Assembly (NCBI GenBank): GCA_030586765.1 | Contig: JAUQZZ010000032.1 | Span: 1-15,111 of the forward strand | Origin: Candidatus Brocadiales bacterium | GTDB taxonomy: Bacteria > Planctomycetota > Brocadiia > Brocadiales > Bathyanammoxibiaceae | Length of the DNA stretch: 15,111 nt | Direction of reading: 5' to 3' | Shown: positions 1 to 6,157 of the stretch, one piece after another | Numbering within the stretch: position 1 is the stretch's first letter | Layout of the letters: every line of letters begins with the position of its first letter | Notes under the pieces: generated by a model | The model's input: only the letters and a program-made list of their open reading frames with translations | Databases searched by the model: none | Told to the model about the DNA's origin: nothing | Position numbers and translations under genes: made by a program

Positions 1-813
1 GAGCAAGAGGCCAAAGAGGACATTACTCAAGAGGGTAAGATAAAAGAAGGTCACTCCTGACCAATTCCCCTGAGAGACACCAAGAACGCCCTTCGACATC
101 CAGTAGCTAGGCAAGAGGGGATGCTGGCAGAAGGACACCTTATCCAGCACCCTACCAATCCACAGGGTTGTAGGAGGCAAGGACTCCGCAGGACCAAACA
201 GTCTTGTGGCAAAGAAGGCCGTGGCCAGGAGGCCCAGGAGGCCAAAGGCCACAACTACTGGCCTCCTCAGCCCAGGAAACACCGCATTAATCAGCATAGC
301 CCAAAGCATCCCCAGGACGGCAGGAAGGAAGATAAAGGTAAGGAAAAATATTAGGCTGGTGAGATAAAAAGTCCAGTGGGCCTGGGCCTTCACTCCATAG
401 GCAATCATCAGCGGGGCGCCAATTACCAAGGAGGCCCAGGAACTGAATAATAGGACTTCAAAGAACTTATAACCCACCACTGCCTCGGCCCTCAGAGGGT
501 AACTCATAAGCAGGGTAGTCTCTTGGGACCTGAAGAGGGCAGAAAAGGCCAGGATGCCGTTGCTAAAGAGAAGCATAACAATTAAAGATAGGAAGAAGAG
601 GGAAAAGAGGTACTCCTCCAGTTGAAGCCTTAGCTCCTCACAGGATTCGATGAAATCGAAGGCATGAAATAGGACCCAAAAAAGACCTGCCCAAAAGCCT
701 ATGGCAAAGAGGCCCATGAAAGATATCCTCAACAAGGACTGCTGGCCTAACCCCCTGAGGGTATTCTGTAAAAGCCTTGTTTTGAGCCTGCCTAATTTTC
801 TAAGGTCTTCCAT
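1..813 (-). CDS. ABC-2 type transporter permease, 3' end cut off by the window edge
   Basis: This reading frame is open from an ATG at 813 down to base 1, giving 271 residues with no stop, so the C-terminal part lies outside the window. The protein is strongly hydrophobic, with likely membrane helices near residues 31-52, 68-92, 118-140, 149-176, 185-204 and 253-271. Between helices 2 and 3 is a cytoplasmic stretch (FRSQETTLLMSYPLRAEAVVGYK) of the kind that couples to the ATPase in ABC-2 exporters; only its general character is seen, not a proven motif. The start overlaps the end of the ATPase gene by 14 nt, so the two are almost certainly co-translated. It should form the membrane channel of an exporter powered by the upstream ATPase. 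The substrate cannot be told. Family assignment is by topology and operon context rather than by a diagnostic motif. Confidence 0.75.
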   Translation of the reverse strand, partial: MEDLRKLGRLKTRLLQNTLRGLGQQSLLRISFMGLFAIGFWAGLFWVLFHAFDFIESCEELRLQLEEYLFSLFFLSLIVMLLFSNGILAFSALFRSQETTLLMSYPLRAEAVVGYKFFEVLLFSSWASLVIGAPLMIAYGVKAQAHWTFYLTSLIFFLTFIFLPAVLGMLWAMLINAVFPGLRRPVVVAFGLLGLLATAFFATRLFGPAESLPPTTLWIGRVLDKVSFCQHPLLPSYWMSKGVLGVSQGNWSGVTFFYLTLLSNVLFGLLL

Positions 814-1534
814 CCCCTGCCCCTGTTAATTTAAGGAATATGTCCTCTAAGCCTTTATCGCTGTGGGCTAGCCCCCGAATTTCCTGAAGTGTACCCAGGA
901 CAGTAAGCCGCCCATTTTGAATTATCCCTACCCTTTCCGCCAATTCTTCTGCTACACTAAGGACATGGGTGCACATGAAGACAGTTACCCCACTGCGGGT
1001 CTTCTCCCTCAGGACTTCTTTCACTATGCGGGTAGTCTTAGGGTCTAGCCCCACCATAGGCTCGTCTACTACCAAAACCTCAGGTTCATGGAGGAGGGCG
1101 GCAGAGAGTACAAGACGCTGCTTCATCCCCTGGGAATAGCTTTCGCAGAGTTCGTCAACATAGGGCCGAAGTTCAAAGAGTTCCACCCATTTCTCAATCT
1201 CCTTCTGGCATTTACTGCCTTCCATACGATAGACACTTCCTACGAACTCAAGAAACTCCCTCCCTGAGAGCTTCTCGTAGAGATAGGGTTGGTCTGGTAC
1301 GTAGCTGAGCCTGGCCTTTGCAAGGACATGGTCACGGCTAATATCCAGGCCACAAATCCTAATCCTGCCTGAACTAGGCCGCAGAAGGCCCACAAGCATC
1401 TTTACCGTGGTAGTCTTGCCAGCTCCATTAGGCCCAATTAGGGCAAAAAATTCCCCCTTCTTTACCGTCAAATTTAGCCCTTCCACAGCCAGCTTGTCCC
1501 CGTATCGCTTACTCACATCCTCTATCTCAATCAT
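800..1534 (-). CDS. ABC transporter ATP-binding protein
   Basis: A 244-residue complete ABC ATPase of the ABC-2/CcmA type. Visible motifs in order: A-loop region around Y11, Walker A GPNGAGKTT (34-42), Q-loop glutamine Q82, a signature loop YSQGMKQR (133-140, the variant SQGM instead of SGGQ, common in this exporter class), Walker B VLVVDEP (153-159) with catalytic E158, D-loop GLDP (162-165) and switch histidine H190. All residues needed for ATP hydrolysis are present. It overlaps the upstream anchored protein by 8 nt and the downstream permease by 14 nt, so the three form one translationally coupled operon. Its role is to power the membrane partner encoded next; such pairs export drugs, lipids, peptides or polysaccharides, or act in gliding and cell-surface functions, and the cargo here is unknown. 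Confidence 0.95.
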   Translation of the reverse strand: MIEIEDVSKRYGDKLAVEGLNLTVKKGEFFALIGPNGAGKTTTVKMLVGLLRPSSGRIRICGLDISRDHVLAKARLSYVPDQPYLYEKLSGREFLEFVGSVYRMEGSKCQKEIEKWVELFELRPYVDELCESYSQGMKQRLVLSAALLHEPEVLVVDEPMVGLDPKTTRIVKEVLREKTRSGVTVFMCTHVLSVAEELAERVGIIQNGRLTVLGTLQEIRGLAHSDKGLEDIFLKLTGAGDGRP

Positions 1535-2285
1535 CTCCTTCTTCCCTCACCAAGACGAACCCAAAGGGAAATTCCTGCCTGAGCACCTGCCCCCACTTAT
1601 CTACCAGCGCCTCCATCTCGTGACGGCCGTAGCTAATACCTACAACGAAGACCTTGTCCTTCTTGTTATAAGTCTCTACGCCCTTTACCTTGACCGTAAT
1701 AGCCTCTACCCGTTGAGTAAAGGGGTTAAAGACCTCCCAATTCCATGAACTTCCCACAGATAACCTGGGAAAACTGTAGAAAGGAAAAAGCCCCGTGCTT
1801 CCCAGCATCCTGGGGTTAAAGGGGATTATCTTTACACTGGGCGTCTGCTTGTCTATCTTTGTCTGGAGGTAGAGCTTATCGTCCACCACGTTACCTGTGA
1901 AGAGGCCTGTGGCCAGGGGGGAGTCCATTTCCAGTCTAAAAGAATCGAGCCTGCCCCCGGGTGCTAAGCGTGTGATAAGGTCAAATTTAGCCCTGATAGG
2001 ATTCTGGACAGATAATATCCCCGAACCATCAATTTTTGTGGAGTTTATTATCTTCAGCATGCCATCAGGTTCTTCCTGGACTAACCATTCTGCCAGGCCT
2101 ATTTTTTGGGACAAAAGGAATATACCCATGCGGAGAGGTCTCTTCAGTTGTGCCTGAGTTATACTTAGGTGGGGCTGAAGGCTAAGTCTCGCCTGGAGAT
2201 TGGGCAGCACCTCCCTCTCTACCAGTAATCCCATCATGGTAAACCAAAATAATAGAACAAATAAGATACTTATCTTTCGGGGCAT
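1527..2285 (-). CDS. membrane-anchored or exported protein of unknown function, first gene of the ABC operon
   Basis: 252 residues. Residues 5-22 form one hydrophobic helix after a basic N-terminus (MPRK), so the protein is a signal-anchored or secreted protein with an extracytoplasmic body. The body is rich in short beta-like segments. Near residues 170-245 it has a stretch starting PFYSFPRLSVGSSWNWEV and later VDKWGQVLRQEFPFGFVLVREE, reminiscent of the beta-barrel-like DUF3108/YhbN-type periplasmic proteins (strong 'size of W..' and 'G.vlr..f' flavour); this is a resemblance, not a firm match. It overlaps the ATPase by 8 nt and so is probably an accessory or substrate-handling component of the exporter. 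The Shine-Dalgarno is poor: an AGGA lies about 14 nt before the ATG, so the start is the least certain in the operon. Confidence 0.75.
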   Translation of the reverse strand: MPRKISILFVLLFWFTMMGLLVEREVLPNLQARLSLQPHLSITQAQLKRPLRMGIFLLSQKIGLAEWLVQEEPDGMLKIINSTKIDGSGILSVQNPIRAKFDLITRLAPGGRLDSFRLEMDSPLATGLFTGNVVDDKLYLQTKIDKQTPSVKIIPFNPRMLGSTGLFPFYSFPRLSVGSSWNWEVFNPFTQRVEAITVKVKGVETYNKKDKVFVVGISYGRHEMEALVDKWGQVLRQEFPFGFVLVREEGDD

Positions 2286-2548
2286 ATATGTATATTCATT
2301 CCTGAGCCAGGACTTTTATTTAATCCCTCCGTTGTGACTAAGTTATACCCACCAAAGGAAATCCTGAAACTCTGGCCATTGTAAAACAAAATATGCTACA
2401 AGGCAATCACTGATAGAATCTTGCCCTTTAAGGATGGCTGTCGTGTAGCCATTCTATTTAGCCAAAATTAACCCGATTTTGGAGAATAAAAGGCCTAAGT
2501 AGTCCTTCATGTTCTGTCGTGGCGATGCAAAATTCTGGAGGAATGGGA
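2286..2548. other. intergenic region upstream of the ABC operon
   Basis: No gene is supported here. On the minus strand a TATAAC hexamer lies at about 2333-2338, 48 nt upstream of the ABC operon start, with only a poor -35 match, so it is a weak promoter candidate. A small hairpin (ATGGCT, seven-base loop, AGCCAT) sits at 2434-2452. The rest is AT-rich and unremarkable. Confidence 0.4.
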
Positions 2549-2604
2549 GAAAATAAAAAGGAGTTGCAGCTGGGATGATGTGCAAGGCCCAACTGACAAC
2601 TCCT
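2549..2604 (-). terminator. intrinsic terminator of the Ig-like protein gene
   Basis: On the minus strand an AGGAGTTG...CAACTCCT stem extends inward through a second block (CAGTTGGG with CCCAGCTG) with one bulge and one G-U pair, forming a stem of about 16 pairs. It is directly followed by CTTTTTATTTT. It starts 19 nt after the stop codon of the minus-strand gene ending at 2623, exactly where a rho-independent terminator is expected. Confidence 0.85.
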
Positions 2605-2622
2605 GAGCCCCTTTTAAGGACA

Positions 2623-3054
2623 CTAGGAGGGTTGAAAGACCGTCTCTATTGTATCTTCTACTTCCCTCGCCTTAAAGGTGATGATGGCTGTGCTCCCTGG
2701 GACGTAAGCCACACCCTTCACGGTAAATACGGCCATGCCCTTTTCGTCAGTCTTGACCTCTTCTGGCTCTACAGAGGCACGATTAGGAGTATCGCTAGAA
2801 GCTGTAACCAGGACATTGGGCACAGGTCTTTTGTCTTTATCCAAAACGGTCACATGTACTGTGTGAACCTCCCCCGGATTAGCAGTTACACTAGTAGGTA
2901 CCGCCTCCACGGAGGCAGGGGCTCCAATCTCCTCCGTAGCTGCTTGAGAAACACCGCAGCACTCAAGGCCAGCAACCACCGTATTACTTCCTAAGAGCAT
3001 CAACATACCAAGGAAAAATGGCAGGAATAACGCTACTTTAAGAACCGACTTCAT
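2623..3054 (-). CDS. small exported Ig-like (Big-1/invasin-type) domain protein
   Basis: 143 residues from the ATG at 3054, chosen because AAAGGAG lies 8 nt upstream and because the protein then begins with a classical signal peptide (MKSVLKVALF, hydrophobic core, cleavage likely after VVA at 28). The frame stays open upstream to 3171 but that part has no ribosome site and no signal character. The mature protein starts GLECCG, with an adjacent cysteine pair at 32-33, and then has a single beta-sandwich domain (about 47-141). The pattern VTANPGEVHTVHVTVLDKD, VPNVLVTASSD, TDEKGMAVFTVKG and TAIITFKA is typical of bacterial Ig-like domain 1 folds found in invasins and adhesins. A lone domain is too short for a surface adhesin; it may be a periplasmic or surface accessory protein. 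The CC pair could form a disulfide or bind metal, which is speculation. It is a single-gene transcript ended by the terminator at 2549-2604. Confidence 0.8.
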   Translation of the reverse strand: MKSVLKVALFLPFFLGMLMLLGSNTVVAGLECCGVSQAATEEIGAPASVEAVPTSVTANPGEVHTVHVTVLDKDKRPVPNVLVTASSDTPNRASVEPEEVKTDEKGMAVFTVKGVAYVPGSTAIITFKAREVEDTIETVFQPS

Positions 3055-3337
3055 GATATTTTCTCCTTTTATGCATCCAGGAAGACCTACTAAATTCAAT
3101 ATACAGGCAGACGCAGTAAAAGGCAACATTTGTAGCCCACCTGAGGCAGACTGTGAGTGAGGAGCAGACACAAAAATTTTCTTGATTCATCCCTTTATAG
3201 TTTCTCATGCTAATCTTCATAACCGCTGTAAAGCTAGCTGTGAGTATACCCACTGCTGTCAATTTTTCCATCTCTATACTAACTTAATTACCTCGACACC
3301 ATTTCTCTGAAAAGTTCTAAGGAAGATAAAAAAAGTG
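3055..3337. other. non-coding spacer between the Ig-like gene and the csp promoter
   Basis: Holds the 5' leader of the minus-strand Ig-like gene. A minus-strand TATACT at about 3243-3248 is a possible -10 element but lacks a properly spaced -35. A 77-codon minus-strand frame (3038-3271) crosses the region but has no ribosome site and runs into the signal-peptide region of the real gene in another frame. Nothing else is recognisable. Confidence 0.4.
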
Positions 3338-3366
3338 TTGACACCAATTGGGCTATATGGTAATCT
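3338..3366 (+). promoter_or_regulatory. sigma70-like promoter of the cold-shock gene
   Basis: A consensus -35 hexamer TTGACA (3338-3343) is separated by 17 bp from TAATCT (3361-3366), which is preceded by TGG, making an extended -10 (TGnTAnnnT). Transcription should start near 3373, leaving a leader of about 127 nt before the GTG start of the cold-shock gene. Confidence 0.75.
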
Positions 3367-3419
3367 TATCCAAGTGAATTTGGGGTTAACCCGTGGTTCT
3401 TGTACCCTAGAGTATTCTC

Positions 3420-3463
3420 AAGGCCGTGAGGTTTTTACTCAAACTCACGGCTTTTTTATTTTT
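3420..3463 (+). terminator. intrinsic terminator/attenuator inside the csp leader
   Basis: A perfect 8-bp stem GCCGTGAG (3423-3430) / CTCACGGC (3444-3451), extendable by two A-T pairs and a G-T, with a 13-nt loop. It is immediately followed by TTTTTTATTTTT. It lies about 50 nt after the predicted transcription start and 37 nt before the csp start codon, so transcripts would stop before the gene unless the hairpin is melted or pre-empted. The sequence CCGTG also occurs at 3391-3395 and could compete for the 3' arm, offering a possible antiterminator pairing. Confidence 0.8.
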
Positions 3464-3499
3464 AATACCTATTTTTGCATCAGCAGAAAGGAAATCGAA

Positions 3500-3703
3500 G
3501 TGGCAACAACCGGTAAAGTAAAGTGGTTTAATGAGCAGAAGGGCTATGGATTTATTACCCCTGAGAACGGAAAGGATGTCTTTGTACATTACTCCGCTAT
3601 ACAGGGTGATGGGTTCAAGACCCTCCACGAGGGTGATGATGTGGAATTTGAAGTCACACGCGGCCCCAAAGGCGAACAAGCTGTTAACGTCACAAAGCGT
3701 TAA
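3500..3703 (+). CDS. csp: cold-shock domain protein (CspA family)
   Basis: 67 residues, the standard length for the family. The start is the GTG at 3500, preceded by AAAGGAAA at the right distance; the frame is open far upstream but the upstream part overlaps the leader terminator and is not protein-like. It has the single OB-fold with both RNA-binding motifs: KGYGFI (14-19, RNP1) and VFVHY (27-31, RNP2), with the surface aromatics W9, F10, Y16, F18, F28, H30 and F39 retained. Cold-shock proteins bind single-stranded RNA and DNA in the cytoplasm, unwind RNA hairpins, and several act as transcription antiterminators. That fits the terminator hairpin in this gene's own leader and suggests autoregulation (inference). 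The gene is monocistronic, ended by a strong terminator at 3720-3758. The neighbouring RRM gene also encodes an RNA chaperone-like protein. Confidence 0.95.
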   Translation: MATTGKVKWFNEQKGYGFITPENGKDVFVHYSAIQGDGFKTLHEGDDVEFEVTRGPKGEQAVNVTKR

Positions 3704-3719
3704 TACCTTGAGTTCATTA

Positions 3720-3758
3720 AAAACCCCGGCCTCTTGAGAGGCCGGGGTTTATTTTTTT
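3720..3758 (+). terminator. strong intrinsic terminator of csp
   Basis: Perfect 13-bp stem AAACCCCGGCCTC (3721-3733) / GAGGCCGGGGTTT (3738-3750) with a 4-nt loop TTGA, followed by ATTTTTTT. A run of A before the stem gives T-residues on the other strand as well, so it may work in both directions. Confidence 0.95.
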
Positions 3759-3828
3759 ACAGAGACATTTACAAGGAACCTTGTGCGTCTTTAATTATTG
3801 GGTCCCTGGAAGGCTCATGAGGGAGTTT

Positions 3829-3906
3829 TGAGTCCGTAGTGTAATAGTTTATCTACACGCTCCTTTTGGACTAAAGACAACAGCAGTCGCGGGCTTCTTA
3901 GGCAGA
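3829..3906. repeat. fragments shared with the 13.45-kb hairpin element
   Basis: TGAGTCCGTAGTG at 3829-3841 matches TGAGTCTGTAGTG at 13444-13456 in 12 of 13 positions, and CTTAGGCAGA at 3897-3906 is the exact reverse complement of 13599-13608. AGCAGTC is also present in both regions. This suggests a decayed or rearranged copy of the same repeat family. The matches are short, so the call is tentative. Confidence 0.35.
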
Positions 3907-3952
3907 TTAATATTTACGAGGTCCCTGAAACACTCCAAAGTTAAGTGCAGGA

Positions 3953-4013
3953 CCCTTCGATAGACTCAGGGTCTGAGTCTTCGGCTGGCTCAGACCCCGA
4001 ACTTGTTGAAGGG
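3953..4013. repeat. 61-bp imperfect palindromic repeat
   Basis: CCCTTCGATAGACTCAGGG...GAAGGG: the two arms of about 27 nt are inverted copies with six or seven mismatches, including an uninterrupted GGGTCTGAG/CTCAGACCC core. It resembles the dispersed 'CCCTTCGACAAGCTCAGGG' palindromes common in environmental bacterial genomes, which give the translated signature PSTSSGSE, seen here in a minus-strand frame. It probably forms a long hairpin between the convergent csp and RRM genes. Shorter perfect palindromes follow (ATAGGCG c CGCCTAT at about 4043-4057). Confidence 0.65.
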
Positions 4014-4086
4014 CCTATCAAAGACTTTAGCCCTCCATAATAATAGGCGCCGCCTATCTCGCTACAGTAATCCGCTTGAGACGGGT

Positions 4087-4111
4087 AAAATGCGGTCAAT
4101 AACCGCATTTT
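4087..4111 (-). terminator. terminator hairpin for the RRM gene
   Basis: A perfect 10-bp stem AAAATGCGGT (4087-4096) / ACCGCATTTT (4102-4111) with a 5-nt loop, ending in four T on either strand. It lies 40 nt beyond the stop codon of the minus-strand RRM gene and is likely its intrinsic terminator; the symmetry means it could also stop read-through from csp. The U-tract is short, so efficiency is uncertain. Confidence 0.6.
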
Positions 4112-4151
4112 GCCAATACCGACACACAATCAAACTTCTACAGAGGTGTCT

Positions 4152-4469
4152 TTACCTTCTTCTAAAACCGCCCCCGCCTCCCCCTCCGCCGCGACCTTCC
4201 CTTCTTCCTCCTCCTCCCTCTCTTGGGGGTCTGGCCTCGTTAACCACGATGGCGCGGCCTTCCACCTCGGTCCCATTTAGTTCTCTAATCGCTTTATCCG
4301 CATCTTCATTCTTTTCCATCTCAACAAACCCAAATCCCTTAGACCTCCCCGAAACGCTATCGGTAATCACGTTAACACTGAGCACCATACCCTTTTCGGA
4401 AAATAACTTTTCCAGGGTATCTTTGGTAACAGAAAAGGGAAGGTTACCTACATACAGTTTCTTTGGCAT
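4152..4469 (-). CDS. glycine-rich RRM RNA-binding protein
   Basis: 105 residues from the ATG at 4469, chosen because GAGGA lies upstream at suitable spacing and because the RRM begins immediately (MPKKLYVGNL); an in-frame ATG at 4517 would sit inside the leader hairpin. One RRM spans about 3-80 with RNP2 LYVGNL (5-10) and RNP1 KGFGFVEM (44-51). It is followed by an arginine/glycine tail (83-105) with a run of nine glycines ending FRRR. This layout matches the single-RRM Rbp proteins of cyanobacteria and other bacteria, some of which are cold-induced, and eukaryotic glycine-rich RNA-binding proteins. It should bind single-stranded RNA in the cytoplasm, perhaps as a chaperone. It has its own promoter (4545-4573), is transcribed towards csp, and ends before the palindrome-rich spacer. 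Confidence 0.93.
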   Translation of the reverse strand: MPKKLYVGNLPFSVTKDTLEKLFSEKGMVLSVNVITDSVSGRSKGFGFVEMEKNEDADKAIRELNGTEVEGRAIVVNEARPPREGGGGRREGRGGGGGGGGFRRR

Positions 4470-4499
4470 CTTTTTCTTTCCTCGTTCAAAAGGGAATTT

Positions 4500-4517
4500 T
4501 TGGGCCATAAGGCCCAA
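4500..4517 (-). promoter_or_regulatory. hairpin in the RRM-gene leader
   Basis: TTGGGCC (4500-4506) / GGCCCAA (4511-4517), a perfect 7-bp stem with a 4-nt loop, sits 30 nt upstream of the RRM start within the predicted leader. It has no following T-tract on the minus strand, so it is not a terminator there; it may be a protein-binding or stability element. Only the structure is seen. Confidence 0.45.
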
Positions 4518-4544
4518 GCAACAACAGCACTTAAATCTAAAGGT

Positions 4545-4573
4545 AAATTACTAAAAAGCGGTCGTAAAGTCAA
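4545..4573 (-). promoter_or_regulatory. sigma70-like promoter of the RRM gene
   Basis: Minus-strand TTGACT (4573-4568) is separated by 17 bp from TAATTT (4550-4545). The -10 resembles the one of the csp promoter (TAATCT). Transcription would begin near 4538, giving a leader of about 70 nt that includes the hairpin at 4500-4517. Confidence 0.55.
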
Positions 4574-4640
4574 TGAAAGAATATAAAAATTGTGTCTAAA
4601 TCTTTTGGCCTGGATGGTCTATGAAATAGGGAGTTTTTTG

Positions 4641-5750
4641 TCAGGCCAGGTTTATCCATTGGTTTGGAACCTGTATCCACTTCATACTAGCCACCCGGAA
4701 GAGCGTTTTACCATTTTCTACCCTGGATTCAAAGACACCGTCCATGAGATACTTTACATTATTTATGACCTTCTCCTCTACCGTCCCTTCCTCAAGGACA
4801 AAGATGGTGGTGACACCCCCCTGGGTAGCCGCGGCCCTGGAGAGTTGGGTCAAGAAGTGCAGGATCAAATCCAGTGGAAAATTTATAAAAAGGGTAGATA
4901 TGGAATCCAGCACCCTCCTCCCACCCATCCTTTCCATAGGATTCTGACCCAACTCTATCCCAGCATCGGCTATGGCCCTGGCCAGATGGTTGATATTCTC
5001 TAGACCCTCTGCAGCAACTTTCGCCTTTGGCCTCTCAATCCCAGCACTCCAGGAGTAGGCGTCCACCATGGTAAAGAGCTTTCTTACCTCATAATAATCC
5101 AGGGGTGGTCTTCCCAGGAGCCCTTCTAATTCCTTTCTTACCATGGCAGGGTTATCGTCTATAGCTACCATCATGCACTTCTCATAGCGTTTGAGTCCTT
5201 CCACAATGAAGTTTCTACAGAAAGAGGACTTACCAGAGCCGACAGGGCCGATAAAGAGGATGTTAGAGCCTATGGGCAACCCGCCTCCTATCAGGGCATC
5301 CACCTTCTTTATACCCATAGGTATGCGGTCCTTGGGTATCTCCTGCGCCCCTTCCCATATTGGAAGGCGTTTTTCCTCCACCCTGGTCGACCTCTCCAGG
5401 AGGCGTTCTACGCATTGTCTCAACTCTGGTACTGAGAAAGGTTTTACTATGAAGTCGTCGGCACCCATGCGAAAGCCTTGAAGTTTATCTTCATCCCGCC
5501 CCAGACCTGTCAGCATGATGATGGGTACGTCGCACAACTGGGAATTAAATCTTATAGTACTGCAGACCTCAAAGCCATTCTTCTTGGGCATCACTACATC
5601 AGTAATTATGAGATCGGGCCACTCCTCCAGGGCCTTTTTAATAGCCTCTTCCCCATCCGTAGCAACGGTGATGCGATAATTCTTCCCCAGGGCCGTGGCT
5701 AGTAGCGCCAAGACAGTAGGGTCATCATCAGCAACGAGAATCTTCCTCAT
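4641..5750 (-). CDS. response regulator with receiver domain fused to a KaiC/RAD55-like ATPase
   Basis: 369 residues. Residues 1-118 are a receiver: acidic pocket DDD (8-10), phospho-acceptor D51 in ITDVVMP, T81 and K103 (KPF), all intact. After a linker, about 142-355 is a RecA-superfamily domain of the KaiC/RAD55/FlaH group: entry motif IPMGIKKVDALIGGGLPIGS (143-162), Walker A GPVGSGKSS (168-176), and Walker B-like strand RRVLDSISTLF (278-288) with D282. Where KaiC normally has a catalytic Glu-Glu after the second strand, this protein has Asp-Asp (MVAIDDNPAMV, D198-D199), so its hydrolysis may be weak or altered. AAGGAAA about 10 nt before the ATG supports the start. It is third in the operon after the Amt-kinase and the lone receiver, 44 nt from the latter, and is the only recognisable output domain in the cluster. 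Its output could be ATP-dependent oligomerisation or protein binding rather than DNA binding (inference). Confidence 0.9.
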   Translation of the reverse strand: MRKILVADDDPTVLALLATALGKNYRITVATDGEEAIKKALEEWPDLIITDVVMPKKNGFEVCSTIRFNSQLCDVPIIMLTGLGRDEDKLQGFRMGADDFIVKPFSVPELRQCVERLLERSTRVEEKRLPIWEGAQEIPKDRIPMGIKKVDALIGGGLPIGSNILFIGPVGSGKSSFCRNFIVEGLKRYEKCMMVAIDDNPAMVRKELEGLLGRPPLDYYEVRKLFTMVDAYSWSAGIERPKAKVAAEGLENINHLARAIADAGIELGQNPMERMGGRRVLDSISTLFINFPLDLILHFLTQLSRAAATQGGVTTIFVLEEGTVEEKVINNVKYLMDGVFESRVENGKTLFRVASMKWIQVPNQWINLA

Positions 5751-5794
5751 TATAGCAATTTCCTTACTTGTTCAAGATGCTGGTTAATGTGCCC

Positions 5795-6157
5795 TCATTT
5801 TATCAGGGCGTTAACTCTTTCTATTATTTCGGCGGGAGAAAAGGGTTTAACAATATAGTCTGCGGCCCCGGAGGTGAGACATCTCTCTATTTCAGACCTC
5901 TGGCCCTTGGCACTGAGCATTATAACAGGGATATGTTTTAGGGAATCATCCTCTTTTAACTGCCTGAGGACCTCCATCCCGTCCATCTCGGGCATCATCA
6001 CATCGAGGAGGATGAGGTCTGGCTTATTGTCCTCTAGCCACTCCAGGGCCTCCCTGCCATTTCTCTTGGGAGTTACATCAAAACCCTCTTTAGCCAGTTT
6101 GAACTGCACCAGCCTGGCTATGGAGGGTTCGTCCTCTACAAGGAGTATCTTCTTCAC
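5795..6157 (-). CDS. single-domain response regulator (CheY-like)
   Basis: 120 residues, one complete receiver with no output domain. Acidic pocket E8-D9-E10, phospho-acceptor D52 (LLDVMMP), S82 in the threonine position, and K104 (KPF) are present. The start codon is GTG, overlapping the stop of the Amt-kinase gene by 4 nt (GTGA), so the two are translationally coupled and the receiver is most likely a direct phosphorylation partner of that kinase. Lone receivers act as phosphate shuttles or by binding a partner protein; here it may pass phosphate on or compete with the next gene's REC-ATPase for it. Confidence 0.95.
   Translation of the reverse strand: MKKILLVEDEPSIARLVQFKLAKEGFDVTPKRNGREALEWLEDNKPDLILLDVMMPEMDGMEVLRQLKEDDSLKHIPVIMLSAKGQRSEIERCLTSGAADYIVKPFSPAEIIERVNALIK

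Noticed and set aside
3038..3271. 77-codon minus-strand frame beginning MEKLTAVGILTAS
   Set aside because: Its start looks protein-like, but there is no ribosome site, and the frame runs through the leader and signal-peptide start of the Ig-like gene in a different frame.
3953..4111. CRISPR array
   Set aside because: The palindromes differ from each other and are not regularly spaced; there are no direct repeats or cas genes.
4003..4554. Plus-strand frame of 183 codons with a proline run
   Set aside because: It is the antisense image of the glycine-rich tail and RRM, and contains the palindromic spacer.
4606..4648. TGGCCTG/CAGGCCA pair after the REC-KaiC gene as a terminator
   Set aside because: A 7-bp stem with a loop of about 29 nt and no T-run after it; too weak to call.
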